64,000 nucleotides of DNA from Mesorhizobium sp. (GTDB lineage: Bacteria > Pseudomonadota > Alphaproteobacteria > Rhizobiales > Rhizobiaceae). Of the stretch, positions 7,921 to 16,850 are shown piece after piece (the stretch's first letter is position 1; every line of letters starts with the position of its first letter). Where the stretch lies: contig NZ_SUGA01000023.1 of assembly GCF_004963255.1 (NCBI RefSeq), positions 1 through 64,000 on the forward strand, in the 5' to 3' direction. Both the position numbers and the translations under genes were made by a program. The notes beneath the pieces were generated by a model that did no database searches, was not told the DNA's origin, and saw only the letters and a list, made by a program, of their open reading frames with translations.

Positions 7921-9147
7921 TCACATTGCCGCGGCCGACATGTCGCCGCTGTAAGCAGCCCTGACCAGGCGCTGCATCGCGGGCAGGTCGAAGGGGCGGG
8001 GATTGTTCTTGATCAGCCGGTCGATGCCGAGCGCCTGTTCCGCCGTCCAGTCGATCTTGTCCTCGGCAAGGCCGAGATCTGCCAGCGTCCGGGTGATGCC
8101 GATGGCGTTGAACAGTCGCGCCACTTCCGTGATCGTGGCGTCGGCCAGCAGATCGGCGTTACGGTCTTGGCGCGGCAGCCCAAGCGCAAGGCCGATTTCC
8201 GCGATATCCGAGGTTGCCGCCGGCAGGTTGTAGCGCATCACATAGGGGAGCATCGTCGCGACGCCCAGGCCATGCGGCGTGTGGGTGAGCGCGCCGACCG
8301 GATACTGCACCGCATGGGCGGCGGCGGTTCCCGCGGTGCCGAAGGCGCAGCCGGCGGCCAGCGCTCCCATCATGACATCGGCCCGTGCATTCTCGTTCGA
8401 CCCGTCGCGATAGGCTGCTTCGAGGCTGCGGCCGAGGAGCCTGATCGCCAGAAGGGCGAAATGATCGGTCAGCGCGCTCTTACCGACGAAGACATGGCGT
8501 TGCGGCAGATCGGCATCGGCGCCGCGTCTTGCCGCGGTGAAGGCCTCGATCGCATGCGTCAGCGCGTCCGCGCCGGCGATGGCGGTCAGTGATGGCGGGC
8601 AGCTCGCCGTCAGGTCCGGATCGCACAGAGCGACCGCGGCGATGAGATGCGGGCTGGAGATGCCGACCTTCAGCGTCCGCTCCGGGTCGGAGATCACCGC
8701 GACGGGAGTGACTTCGGAACCAGTGCCGGCCGTGGTCGGCACAGCGATAAGGGGAAGGGTGGGGCCCGGCACCTTGAACTCGCCATAGTAATCCTGGAGC
8801 TTGCCGCCATGGCTGATGAGCAGCCCGGCGCATTTGGCCATGTCGAGGCAACTGCCGCCGCCGACGCCGATCACCATGTCCGGCCTGAATCCCTTCGCCT
8901 CCGCGATACAGGCGCCGACGCTGTCGCGCGGCACGTCCGGCAAGGTGCGGTCGTAGACGAGCGTATCAATCCCGGCAGCCTTCAACCCACCGAGCATCTC
9001 GATGAACTCGGACGTTCCGGCGAGCCTTTCGTCGGTGCAGATGAATGCGCGCCGGCCATATCGCCCGGCAATCGCCGGCAGCGCATGGCGCTGGCCCTTG
9101 CCGAAGAGGATTTCGCGCGGCAGGCGCGCGGCTGCAAAGAGGGTCAT
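7921..9147 (-). CDS. Iron-containing alcohol dehydrogenase
   Basis: A 408-residue group III alcohol dehydrogenase. The nucleotide-binding loop GVGGGSCLDMAK and TTAGTGSE are present. The metal ligands are expected in GADALTHAIEAF (Asp and His) and in the HAVQYPVGALTHTPHG segment (two His). It opens the minus-strand operon, 19 nt ahead of the aldehyde dehydrogenase, opposite the GntR gene. Family members oxidise 1,2-diols, 4-hydroxybutyrate or lactaldehyde. Pairing with a semialdehyde-type dehydrogenase and a hydrolase is reminiscent of the Agrobacterium blcABC (attKLM) butyrolactone operon, but the hydrolase here belongs to another fold, so this is analogy only. Confidence 0.87.
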   Translation of the reverse strand: MTLFAAARLPREILFGKGQRHALPAIAGRYGRRAFICTDERLAGTSEFIEMLGGLKAAGIDTLVYDRTLPDVPRDSVGACIAEAKGFRPDMVIGVGGGSCLDMAKCAGLLISHGGKLQDYYGEFKVPGPTLPLIAVPTTAGTGSEVTPVAVISDPERTLKVGISSPHLIAAVALCDPDLTASCPPSLTAIAGADALTHAIEAFTAARRGADADLPQRHVFVGKSALTDHFALLAIRLLGRSLEAAYRDGSNENARADVMMGALAAGCAFGTAGTAAAHAVQYPVGALTHTPHGLGVATMLPYVMRYNLPAATSDIAEIGLALGLPRQDRNADLLADATITEVARLFNAIGITRTLADLGLAEDKIDWTAEQALGIDRLIKNNPRPFDLPAMQRLVRAAYSGDMSAAAM

Positions 9148-9300
9148 GGATCGAGATCTTTCGAAAGAGACTGATGGAAAAGTTCGTGTTCGTCGGTAGA
9201 TCGGCCTTCAATTTCGCAGGCCGGCGCTTTTGTCGGCTTTCGTGCCCTGCGTCGTTGAATGCGGGCGATAGGCATCCGTTCGTATCCTCTATAAAATCGT

Positions 9301-9314
9301 ATAGGATATCCTAT
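9301..9314. promoter_or_regulatory. Perfect palindrome ATAGGATATCCTAT, candidate GntR operator
   Basis: This 14-bp perfect palindrome lies in the 218-bp region between the divergent alcohol dehydrogenase (start 9147) and GntR (start 9366) genes. An additional inverted pair TATCCT/AGGATA (9283-9288 and 9303-9308) brackets an AT-rich TATAAAAT. FCD-type GntR proteins usually bind short palindromes in their own divergent promoter. Which protein binds is inference. Confidence 0.5.
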
Positions 9315-9365
9315 TGAATTGGCCGGAGCATCATGTTAGGGCTTGCTCCTGTCAAGAGGTAACCG

Positions 9366-10064
9366 ATGGAAAATCCCGACCTGACGGTTGAAACCGAAGC
9401 TCGCTCAAGCGGTCGCATCCAGCGCGCCAACAGCTTGGCGGGCGACGTTTACGAAGCAATCTTCGCGCAGTTGATGTCGCTGAAGATTCCGCCGGGATCA
9501 CGCATTACCGTCGACAACCTTGTCAGGGAATTCGACGTCTCACACACGCCTATCCGCGAAGCGCTCGGGCGGTTGGAGGGCGAGGGCCTAGTGGTCAAGA
9601 CCCACCTGATCGGCTATCGCGCGGCCCCGCAAATCACCCGGCGCCGGTTCGATGAGCTTTACGAACTGCGCCTTCTGTTGGAGCCCGCTGCCGCCGCCAA
9701 GGCTACCGCAACGCTGGATGAAGAGCGCCTCGCGGTGTTGCAGGAAGCGGCAGGCGTGATGGCCCGGCGGGTAGGGAAGGACGAGCGCCTGCGCTATTCC
9801 AACTTCGCGCGGCAGGACGCGATCTTCCACGACAAGATCATGGAGTTCGCGCAGAACGAGCTCATCCGGGAGACGCTGAACCACCAGCACACGCACTTCC
9901 ACATCTTCCGCCTGATGTACCACTCGCGCGTCACCGAAGAAGCGCTGGATGAGCATGAGGCGATCCTCGCTGCTTTCGCGGCCGGCGACGCGCACGCCGC
10001 CGAAAAGGCGATGCATGTGCATATTGAGAATTCGCGGGACCGCCTCCTGCCCGCCTTCGAGTAA
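9366..10064 (+). CDS. GntR-family regulator with FCD domain
   Basis: The 232-residue protein has an N-terminal winged helix (about 25-90; PPGSRITVDNLVREFDVSHTPIREAL is the typical GntR recognition region) and a C-terminal all-helical FCD ligand domain (about 95-225). Possible metal ligands of the FCD pocket are Asp and His in QDAIFHDK, His in LDEHEAIL and His in MHVHIENS. AGAGGTAACCG precedes the ATG. The gene is divergent from the oxidation operon and only 8 nt ahead of the importer genes, so it is the obvious local regulator. The ligand is probably the imported compound or an intermediate. Confidence 0.88.
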   Translation: MENPDLTVETEARSSGRIQRANSLAGDVYEAIFAQLMSLKIPPGSRITVDNLVREFDVSHTPIREALGRLEGEGLVVKTHLIGYRAAPQITRRRFDELYELRLLLEPAAAAKATATLDEERLAVLQEAAGVMARRVGKDERLRYSNFARQDAIFHDKIMEFAQNELIRETLNHQHTHFHIFRLMYHSRVTEEALDEHEAILAAFAAGDAHAAEKAMHVHIENSRDRLLPAFE

Positions 10065-10072
10065 CCGCTCCC

Positions 10073-11647
10073 ATGTCCATTGCTGCTCGCATCGACGGAG
10101 ATAGCGCTGTTGCGCCCGCAGCCGGCATATCGGTTGGCCCTGCGGTGCTGCGCGCCGAGGGGCTGTCCAAGCAGTACGGCGCCGTCACCGTGCTGTCGGA
10201 TGTCACGCTCGATATCCAGCCCGGCGAGATTCATGCGATCATCGGCGAGAACGGCGCCGGTAAGTCGACATTCATGCGGCTGCTGTCCGGTTACATCGAG
10301 CCGACCGAAGGCACGTTGTCCATGGCGGGGCACCGGGTGCGCTTCAGCAGGCCGGACCAGGCTCAGGCCGCCGGCATCGCCCTGGTGCATCAGGAGATCC
10401 TGCTCGCCGATGCGCTGAGCGTCACCGACAATCTTTTCCTCGGTCGCGAGCTCACCAAGGGTGGTCTTGTCGATGATGCCCGCATGCGCCGCCTTGCTGC
10501 GGCAAAGCTCGCGGAACTGGGCTGCGAGGTCTCGGCCACGTCTCTCGTGCGCGACATCTCGCTGGCGGATCGCCAACTGGTGCAGATAGCCCGCGCCTTG
10601 CTCGACGAGCATCGGGTGGTGATCTTCGATGAGCCGACAGCCGTGCTGACGGGAGGAGAAGTCGAGCGTCTCCTCACCATCATCTTCGAACTCAAGGCAC
10701 GCGGCATCGCGGTCCTCTATATCAGCCACCGGCTCGACGAGGTGCAGCGGCTGGCGGACAAGGTCAGTGTCCTGCGCGACGGCAAATTGGTTGGCACCTA
10801 TCCTGGCCATACACTGACGCAGATCGACATGGCGCGGCTGATGGTGGGCCGCGAGCTCAACGCTCTTTATCCGCAAAAGCAGGCGACGCGGACAGATCAG
10901 CCGATGCTGAGCGTCCGCAACGCCGTGGTTCCAGGCTTCGTCGAGGACGTGTCGTTCACCGTGCATAAGGGCGAGATTCTGGGCTTCGCCGGAATGATCG
11001 GCGCCGGGCGAACGGAGCTGTTCGAAGGGATGCTCGGGCTGCGGCCGGGAACCGCTACGGTCGAACTCAACGGCGCTCCGGTACGCATACGCTCCCAGCG
11101 CGAAGCCATGGAAGCCGGCATCGGTTACCTAACCGAGGACCGCAAGGGCAAGGGCCTGCTCCTGCAGGAGCGTCTCGGGCCGAACCTCACTCTGTCCGCC
11201 CTCGCCAACTTCCATCCTGGCCTCATCGTAAGACGCGACCGCGAAGCGAGGGCCTTGGCGCAGGCAATCTCCAGCTACGACATCCGCCTGAAGAGCCTCG
11301 GCGTGCGGGCAGGGCAGCTCTCCGGCGGCAACCAGCAGAAGCTTCTGCTCGCCAAAGTGCTCCTGAGCGATCCGTCCGTCGTCATCATTGACGAGCCGAC
11401 CCGCGGCATCGACATCGCCAACAAGGCGCAGATCTACGGCTTCATCCAGGATCTCGTGAGGCAGGGCAAAGCCTGCATCGTCATTTCCTCGGAGATGCAG
11501 GAACTGGTGGGCATCTGTGACCGCGTCATCGTCATGCGCGAGGGCAGGATCAGCGGCGAAGTCTCGGGCGAAACGATGACCGAGAGCAACATCGCGCTGC
11601 TGGCGACCAGCTCGCGTGCGCACGTCGCCCAGGGAGGAACAAAGTGA
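10073..11647 (+). CDS. CUT2-type sugar ABC transporter, double ATPase subunit
   Basis: A 524-residue protein made of two fused ABC domains, as in RbsA/MglA/XylG. The first domain has Walker A GENGAGKST (58-66) and Walker B VVIFDEPTAVL. In the second the P-loop is degenerate (GMIGAGRTELFEG) but the signature LSGGNQQK and VVIIDEPTRGID are intact; this asymmetry is usual for the family. It energises uptake of a monosaccharide-like compound through the membrane subunit encoded next. Its stop codon overlaps the permease start (GTGA at 11644-11647), implying translational coupling. Confidence 0.92.
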   Translation: MSIAARIDGDSAVAPAAGISVGPAVLRAEGLSKQYGAVTVLSDVTLDIQPGEIHAIIGENGAGKSTFMRLLSGYIEPTEGTLSMAGHRVRFSRPDQAQAAGIALVHQEILLADALSVTDNLFLGRELTKGGLVDDARMRRLAAAKLAELGCEVSATSLVRDISLADRQLVQIARALLDEHRVVIFDEPTAVLTGGEVERLLTIIFELKARGIAVLYISHRLDEVQRLADKVSVLRDGKLVGTYPGHTLTQIDMARLMVGRELNALYPQKQATRTDQPMLSVRNAVVPGFVEDVSFTVHKGEILGFAGMIGAGRTELFEGMLGLRPGTATVELNGAPVRIRSQREAMEAGIGYLTEDRKGKGLLLQERLGPNLTLSALANFHPGLIVRRDREARALAQAISSYDIRLKSLGVRAGQLSGGNQQKLLLAKVLLSDPSVVIIDEPTRGIDIANKAQIYGFIQDLVRQGKACIVISSEMQELVGICDRVIVMREGRISGEVSGETMTESNIALLATSSRAHVAQGGTK

Positions 11648-12636
11648 CAGTGCTTACTCAGTCCGCGCCGGCGCGAACCGAGCGGCAATACCAATTCTCA
11701 TGGGCCGACGCCGGCCCGTTCCTTGCTCTTGTGGCGCTGCTTGCGCTGGGATTCCTGGTCAACCCCGACTTCCTGTCCGTGACAAACCTCAGCAACGTGA
11801 TCACGCGCAGCGCCTATGTCGCCATCATCGCCGTTGGCGCGACATTCGTCATCTCGTCGGGCGGCCTGGACCTGTCCGTGGGCTCGATGGTGGCTTTCAT
11901 TGCCGGCATCACCATCATGTTCATGAACATGATGGCGCCGAGCCTCGGCCTCTGGGCCATTCCGGCAGGGATGGCGATCGCGGTCGTGACAGGGCTGCTG
12001 TGCGGCCTGGCGAATGGCGTCATCGTCACTGTCGGGAAGATCGAGCCGTTCATCGCCACGCTCGGCACCATGGGCATCTTCCGGGCGCTTATCACCTACA
12101 TGACCAACGGCGGGACGATCCCGATCGACAAGTCGCTGCGCGAGGCATACCGGCCGGTCTATTTCGGAACCCTGGGCGGGATCCCAATTCCCATCCTGAT
12201 CTCCGCGATCGTCGCGGTGCTTGGCGCCTTTGTCCTCTACAAGACCAAATACGGCCGCAGATGCGCCGCCGTCGGGGCCAACGAGGATGTGGCTCGCTAC
12301 TCCGGCATCTCGGTCATCAAGACGCGCACCATTGCCTATGTCATCCAGGGAGCGTGCGTCGCCATCGCGGCCATCTGCTACGTGCCCAGGCTCGGCGCCG
12401 CCACGCCCACCACAGGACAGCTTTGGGAGTTGCAGGTCATCACCGCCGTCGTCATCGGCGGAACGGCGCTGCGCGGCGGCAAGGGACGCATCTGGGGCAC
12501 GATCGCCGGCGCGGTGATCCTGGAGCTGATCGCCAACCTGATGGTGCTCTCCGACTTCGTTTCCGAATACCTCGTCGCCGCTGTTCAGGGCGTCATCATC
12601 ATCATCGCCATGCTCGTGCAGCGCTTCTCCAAATAA
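11644..12636 (+). CDS. CUT2-type sugar ABC transporter, permease subunit
   Basis: The 330-residue integral membrane protein shows about eight to ten hydrophobic helices (for example AYVAIIAVGATFVISS and MVAFIAGITIMFMNMM) and the conserved ISSGGLDLSVGSMVAF region of RbsC-like permeases. It begins with GTG and overlaps the ATPase gene by 4 nt. It would form the inner-membrane channel of the importer with the ATPase before it and the binding protein after it. The transported compound is not readable from the sequence. Confidence 0.92.
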   Translation: MTVLTQSAPARTERQYQFSWADAGPFLALVALLALGFLVNPDFLSVTNLSNVITRSAYVAIIAVGATFVISSGGLDLSVGSMVAFIAGITIMFMNMMAPSLGLWAIPAGMAIAVVTGLLCGLANGVIVTVGKIEPFIATLGTMGIFRALITYMTNGGTIPIDKSLREAYRPVYFGTLGGIPIPILISAIVAVLGAFVLYKTKYGRRCAAVGANEDVARYSGISVIKTRTIAYVIQGACVAIAAICYVPRLGAATPTTGQLWELQVITAVVIGGTALRGGKGRIWGTIAGAVILELIANLMVLSDFVSEYLVAAVQGVIIIIAMLVQRFSK

Positions 12637-12697
12637 TCCGTCTCGGGACCGGGCGGATGCCTGTGTTTGATTGGTCCTCATCTCTGGGAGGTTTGTA

Positions 12698-13648
12698 ATG
12701 TTCAGTAGAAAATGGTTTGCGGCCGTGGCCGTCGGCGCGCTTATGGTCGCCGGCCAGGCGCTGGCGGCCGACAAGAAGGTGGTCGCCGTGTCAATCCCGG
12801 CGGCGGACCATGGCTGGACGGCTGGCGTGGTCTATCACGCCCAGGCCGCCGCCAAGGAAATCAACGCGGCCTTTCCCGATGTCGAGGTGGTGGTGAAGAC
12901 CTCGCCGTCCGCGGCCGATCAGGTCAGCGCGCTGGAGGACCTTTCCGCCAGCCGCAAGCTCGATGCGCTGGTCATCCTGCCCTACACGTCGGAGGAGCTG
13001 ACCCAGCCGGTCAAGGCTATCAAGGACATGGGCACCTTCATCACCGTCGTCGACCGCGGCCTGACCGATGCCTCGATCCAGGACCTCTACCTGGCCGGCG
13101 ACAACATCGCGGTCGGCGCCAACACGGCGAAGTTCATGATCGACAAGCTCGGCGGCAAGGGCGACATCGTCGTGCTGCGCGGCATCCCAACCGTGATCGA
13201 CGACGAGCGCATCAAGGGTTTCCAGGACACGATCAAGGGCACCGGCATCCAGGTGCTCGACATCCAATACGCCCATTGGAACAGCGACGAGGCGTTCAAG
13301 CTGATGCAGGACTACCTCGCCAAATATCCGCATATCGATGCCGTCTGGGCCAATGACGACGACATGCTTCTCGGCGTGCTCGAGGCGGTCAAGCAGTCGG
13401 GCCGCACCGACATCAAGCTGGCGCTTGGCGGCAACGGCATGAAGGACATCGTCAAGAAGGTGATCGACGGTGACGCCGTGACGCCCGTCGAGACGCCTTA
13501 TCCGCCTTCGATGATCAAGACGGCCGTCTACATGACTGTGGCGAACCTGATCGGCCAAGCGCCGGTCCGCGGCCACGTCAAGCTCGATGCGCCGCTGATC
13601 ACGCAGGCCAATGCCAAGGAATACTACTTCCCGGATTCTCCCTTCTGA
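12698..13648 (+). CDS. Periplasmic sugar-binding protein of the CUT2 importer
   Basis: A 316-residue protein of the ribose-binding (peripla_BP_4) type. Residues 1-23 are a signal peptide with cleavage after ALA (AGQALA-ADKK). The start at 12698 is chosen because CTGGGAGGT lies 7 nt upstream; a TTG 27 nt earlier has no such site. Typical features are PAADHGWTAGVVYHA, ILPYTSEELTQPVKAIKDMG, VVDRG and NDDDMLLGVLEAVKQSG. It delivers the ligand to the permease. Its Asp- and Trp-containing pocket cannot be tied to a specific sugar or polyol. Confidence 0.92.
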   Translation: MFSRKWFAAVAVGALMVAGQALAADKKVVAVSIPAADHGWTAGVVYHAQAAAKEINAAFPDVEVVVKTSPSAADQVSALEDLSASRKLDALVILPYTSEELTQPVKAIKDMGTFITVVDRGLTDASIQDLYLAGDNIAVGANTAKFMIDKLGGKGDIVVLRGIPTVIDDERIKGFQDTIKGTGIQVLDIQYAHWNSDEAFKLMQDYLAKYPHIDAVWANDDDMLLGVLEAVKQSGRTDIKLALGGNGMKDIVKKVIDGDAVTPVETPYPPSMIKTAVYMTVANLIGQAPVRGHVKLDAPLITQANAKEYYFPDSPF

Positions 13649-13724
13649 CAATCGGCAAACCCAACTTTGCGACAGCCAGGGCGCGGCAGCGCCTTGGCAT
13701 TCCCATAAATCGAAAGGACAAGTC

Positions 13725-14318
13725 ATGCCAGCCAAGAAGATACTGATGCTGACCGGTGAGTTCACCGAGGAATACGAAATCTTTGTCTATCAGCAGGCGA
13801 TGGAAGCCGTCGGTCACACCGTGCACGTCGTTTGCCCCGACAAGAATGCCGGCGACGTGATCAAGACCTCGCTGCACGATTTCGAGGGCGACCAGACCTA
13901 TACCGAGAAGCTCGGCCACTATGCCCTCATCAACAAGACGTTCGCCGACGCGGAGAAGCAGCTCGACCAGTACGACGCCGTCTATTGCGCCGGCGGCCGC
14001 GGACCGGAATACATCCGCACCGACAAGCGCATCCAGGCGATGGTGCGTCATTTCCACGAAACGAAGAAACCGATCTTCACCATCTGCCACGGCGTGCAGA
14101 TCCTGATCGCGGTCGATGGCGTCGTACGCGGCAAGAAGGTCGGCGCTTTGGCTGCCTGCGAGCCGGAGGTGACGCTCGCCGGCGGCACCTATATCGATCT
14201 GTCTCCGACGGAGGCCTATGTTGACGGCACGATGGTTTCCGCCAAGGGCTGGACGGCTCTCGCCGCCTTCATCCGGGAATGCCTGAAAGTGCTTGGCACG
14301 GAAATCCGGCACGGCTAG
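13725..14318 (+). CDS. DJ-1/PfpI family protein
   Basis: A 197-residue cytosolic protein of the class I glutamine amidotransferase-like superfamily. The nucleophile elbow is Cys121-His122 in FTICHGVQIL, with GGRGPEYIRTD before it; a Glu near EFTEEYE could complete the active site. GAAAGGA is 7 nt before the ATG. It follows the importer genes in the same direction after 76 nt, so probably shares their transcript. Members act as deglycases, glyoxalases, hydratases or proteases. Here a role in processing a reactive carbonyl from the pathway is a guess. Confidence 0.8.
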   Translation: MPAKKILMLTGEFTEEYEIFVYQQAMEAVGHTVHVVCPDKNAGDVIKTSLHDFEGDQTYTEKLGHYALINKTFADAEKQLDQYDAVYCAGGRGPEYIRTDKRIQAMVRHFHETKKPIFTICHGVQILIAVDGVVRGKKVGALAACEPEVTLAGGTYIDLSPTEAYVDGTMVSAKGWTALAAFIRECLKVLGTEIRHG

Positions 14319-14637
14319 GACCTGGAACGCAGAAAGACTTGGAGCGGGTGGCCGGTTCTGGATGGAAGGCGCACCGCTCCAAGTAGAAACGATTGCAATC
14401 TTTCACTAGTCGAAGAGGGGCTGTTCTTCGACGCAGCCGAACCCCAGATTATCGAACCTGGAATCCGGCTGCCTTTCCGGCCGACCAAGCCGATGATCGG
14501 CCTGTCGCCGTTTAGAGCCGACAGATTCTAGACTCCTGCGGCAAATCTCTCGCTTGCGACCCGGATATGCCGTTTCACGCTGCTCCATCGCACAACGATT
14601 AGAGTAGCTGGAGACAGCTGCAGGGAAACGACGCCTC
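14319..14637. other. Intergenic stretch with a small hairpin
   Basis: No gene is visible. An 8-bp stem GTCGAAGA/TCTTCGAC (14409-14416/14425-14432) with loop GGGGCTGT lies in the middle without a T run. A second small hairpin AGCTG-GAGA-CAGCT lies about 25-40 nt before the next start. Either could act on the leader of the dehydrogenase gene, but I cannot assign a function. Confidence 0.35.
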
Positions 14638-16038
14638 ATGACATCGGCCAATATTCTGATCTGCGATTTTGTCGGCCTCCGGTTTGGGGCCGATGGCAAT
14701 CCCGACCATAGCGAGGTCAAGGCCTACATCGAAGCCAAGGGTGGCGTGTTCCACCAGACAGGCATCGCCAAGGCCGGCGCGCTTGACCCCGGCAAGCTGC
14801 ATTTCTTCTACCAGCCGCAATTGAGCACGCGCGACGAATTGCTGGCCGAGGCCGGCGACGGCCGCTACGACGCCGTCATCGCCGCCGCGACCTTCATTCC
14901 GGCAGAGACCAGGTTCCGCCTTGGCGGCGTGCGCATCGGCGCGGGCACCGGCAATATGGGCTCGGCATCCTGGGGCGGCGGCAGCGGAGAAGGCGGCGAA
15001 GCGCCTTTGATGAACACGCCCGGCATCAACAGCCGCGCCACCGCGCAGATGGCCATGAAGGCGCTGCTGAAAGTCAGGCCGGACCTGCCAGTGGACAGAT
15101 TGAACAGTCTGGTCGCCGGGGGGCAGTTCGATACGGGAAAGGATCTGCGCCATTACCCGACCGAGAAGCTCGAGGGCAAAAGACTGGCGGTGATCGGCTA
15201 TGGCAATATCGGCCGGGAATTCGCCAGGCTCGGCCAGGCCTTCGGCATGCGGGTCGCCATTCATGCGCGGCCCCGTCACCAAAAATGGATCGAGCTGGAA
15301 GGCTTCGACTACGCCGCAACCATGGAAGACGCGGCGCGCGGCGCCGACGCGCTTTCAGTCCACCTTGGCCTCGGCGCTTTCGACCCCGGCGCGCAACGAT
15401 ACGCCAACGCCGGACTGATCGGAGATGAAGCCCTCTCCCTCCTCAACCGGGGCGCCGTGCTTATCAATTATGATCGCGGCGAGTTGGTCGATGTTGCAGC
15501 GCTGGAGCGCGCGCTTGCGTCAGGGCGCATTTCCCATGCGGCGATCGATGCGGACCTGTTCAGGGACGGCGGCACGCTCTCCGGGCCGATGCTGCCCTAT
15601 CTCAAATTGGTCGAAGCCTATGGCCCGCGGCTGGAGCTCCTCCCGCATGCCGCGGCCGACACCGATCATCCCTCTCGCGTCGCCGGCGCCAAGCAGGCGG
15701 TCGACCAGATACATGCGGTCATCACCGAGCGTCAGGTCACCAATCTGAAAGGCTCGTTGCCTCCGGGTTTCGTCGACATGGGAGCGAAAGTCCCTCCCGG
15801 TATCGGCGGCATTACGCCTAGGCACCTGGCAGTGCTCGCCGCGGACCAGGCGGTTGCCGCCGACCTGGCCGGTGCGAGCGCTGTCGTGGCCGGATTCTGG
15901 CAGCGTCTCCTGGCTGCCTCCGCGCAAGAACGGGAGGCGCTGCTCTTTTCGGAAGGCGAAGTCTTCGCCGAGGCGGCGAACCGGCTCTCCACCTTGCTGC
16001 GCAACCATCACCTTTCCGGGCCGTTCACGTCAAAATAA
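14638..16038 (+). CDS. D-isomer-specific 2-hydroxyacid dehydrogenase-like protein
   Basis: The 466-residue protein has the NAD-binding fold of the D-2-hydroxyacid dehydrogenases: GYGNIG (187-192), a later INYDRGELVDVAALERAL segment matching the usual N-x-x-RG-x-x-V-D motif, and AIDADLFRDGG. The N-terminal 130 residues match the family only loosely, and GTGNMGSASWGGGSGEGG is unusual. About 100 residues at the C-terminus extend beyond the catalytic fold. The product is longer than the normal 310-340 residues. It follows the DJ-1 gene after 319 nt and may belong to the same catabolic region. The substrate is unknown. Confidence 0.75.
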   Translation: MTSANILICDFVGLRFGADGNPDHSEVKAYIEAKGGVFHQTGIAKAGALDPGKLHFFYQPQLSTRDELLAEAGDGRYDAVIAAATFIPAETRFRLGGVRIGAGTGNMGSASWGGGSGEGGEAPLMNTPGINSRATAQMAMKALLKVRPDLPVDRLNSLVAGGQFDTGKDLRHYPTEKLEGKRLAVIGYGNIGREFARLGQAFGMRVAIHARPRHQKWIELEGFDYAATMEDAARGADALSVHLGLGAFDPGAQRYANAGLIGDEALSLLNRGAVLINYDRGELVDVAALERALASGRISHAAIDADLFRDGGTLSGPMLPYLKLVEAYGPRLELLPHAAADTDHPSRVAGAKQAVDQIHAVITERQVTNLKGSLPPGFVDMGAKVPPGIGGITPRHLAVLAADQAVAADLAGASAVVAGFWQRLLAASAQEREALLFSEGEVFAEAANRLSTLLRNHHLSGPFTSK

Positions 16039-16564
16039 TCCTCCGATTTCGCTCTCGGTCTCCAGCGAGCACCAACTCGTCCCAGATGCATTGCTGGCGC
16101 TCGACGCCGAAGGCGCCAGCGCTGCCATGCTGACGCATCTGAGGGCCATCGAGCGCAACCTTCTGGGAGGTAGCCGCGCGGATGACGGAGCCCCGAGTCG
16201 ACATTGCAAGAGGATGTCACTATATAGCGCCTGCTCCGGCTCGGGCCGGGGCAGCGTTGACCGGGAAGCTGCGATACGGCTTGTGATGCAAAATGCGCGG
16301 TCGAAGTTAGAAAAAGGCAAGCGAAAACAACGACGACGGCCTTCTGTCGATCCCGGCCCACCATTCCATCATTCTCAATGATCTGAACGTGCACCTCGAA
16401 CCCTTCCAATCCTGCGGCTCTGCGTCTCATGGGCAAGATGTCTTGTCCCATGGACAAGATGTCTTGCCGGTCGGGGACGACTCGGTTCGAATGGGGCATG
16501 CATCCTTTGCGGGGTGCGGACGTTCATGGCTACCAACCGGCTTTGCCGCCAGGGAAGAAGCAGT
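16039..16564. other. 526-bp non-coding stretch upstream of the DUF768 gene
   Basis: No credible gene is seen on either strand; open frames here have poor starts and no family features. The main structure is the nested palindrome at 16432-16468, described separately. Confidence 0.4.
16432..16468. repeat. Nested 37-bp palindrome made of two CAAGATGTCTTG units
   Basis: GGCAAGA-tg-TCTTGTCC, a 3-nt CAT centre, then GGACAAGA-tg-TCTTGCC. Each half is itself an imperfect palindrome (CAAGA-N2-TCTTG) and the two halves are inverted copies, giving a 17-bp stem interrupted only by a TG/TG mismatch. It lies about 97-133 nt before the DUF768 start. It could be a double operator for a dimeric repressor or a cruciform/hairpin element. 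Confidence 0.6.
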
Positions 16565-16816
16565 ATGAGTGAACATGCGATCGAGTTCTTGCGCGGATGG
16601 ATTGGCGAGAAAGTCCAATGCCAGCATTCGCCGATCAAGATCGAGCAGGCCGAGACTCTCGCAAAGGAGTGCTGCGCCAAAGCCGCCGAGGCAGGCATTC
16701 TGCTCGAGGACATTCAGGAAGAGGTCGGCGACATCCAGGAATTGATCGCGTCCCGCCTCGAGGAAGCCGCCGAAGAAGGCAGCAGCGAAGCAAGGCCCGA
16801 CAAGCCGGCGGAGTGA
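16565..16816 (+). CDS. DUF768 family small protein
   Basis: An 83-residue acidic helical protein. The opening MSEHAIEFLRGWIGEKV followed by AETLAKECCAKAAEAGI and DIQEEVGDIQELIASRLEEA resembles the DUF768 family, which I know mainly from Mesorhizobium. Two adjacent cysteines (Cys36-Cys37) are present. The ATG at 16565 is preferred over upstream in-frame starts because the similarity begins here and GGGAAGAAG lies before it. No function is known for the family. A nested palindrome upstream suggests regulated expression. Confidence 0.6.
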   Translation: MSEHAIEFLRGWIGEKVQCQHSPIKIEQAETLAKECCAKAAEAGILLEDIQEEVGDIQELIASRLEEAAEEGSSEARPDKPAE

Positions 16817-16850
16817 GAATGCCCGTGCCGGCGCGGGCGGACGGTATTTC

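Noticed and set aside
16030..16499. Several frames on both strands in the stretch before DUF768.
   Set aside because: They are Ser/Arg-rich without domains or good starts, and overlap the nested palindrome.
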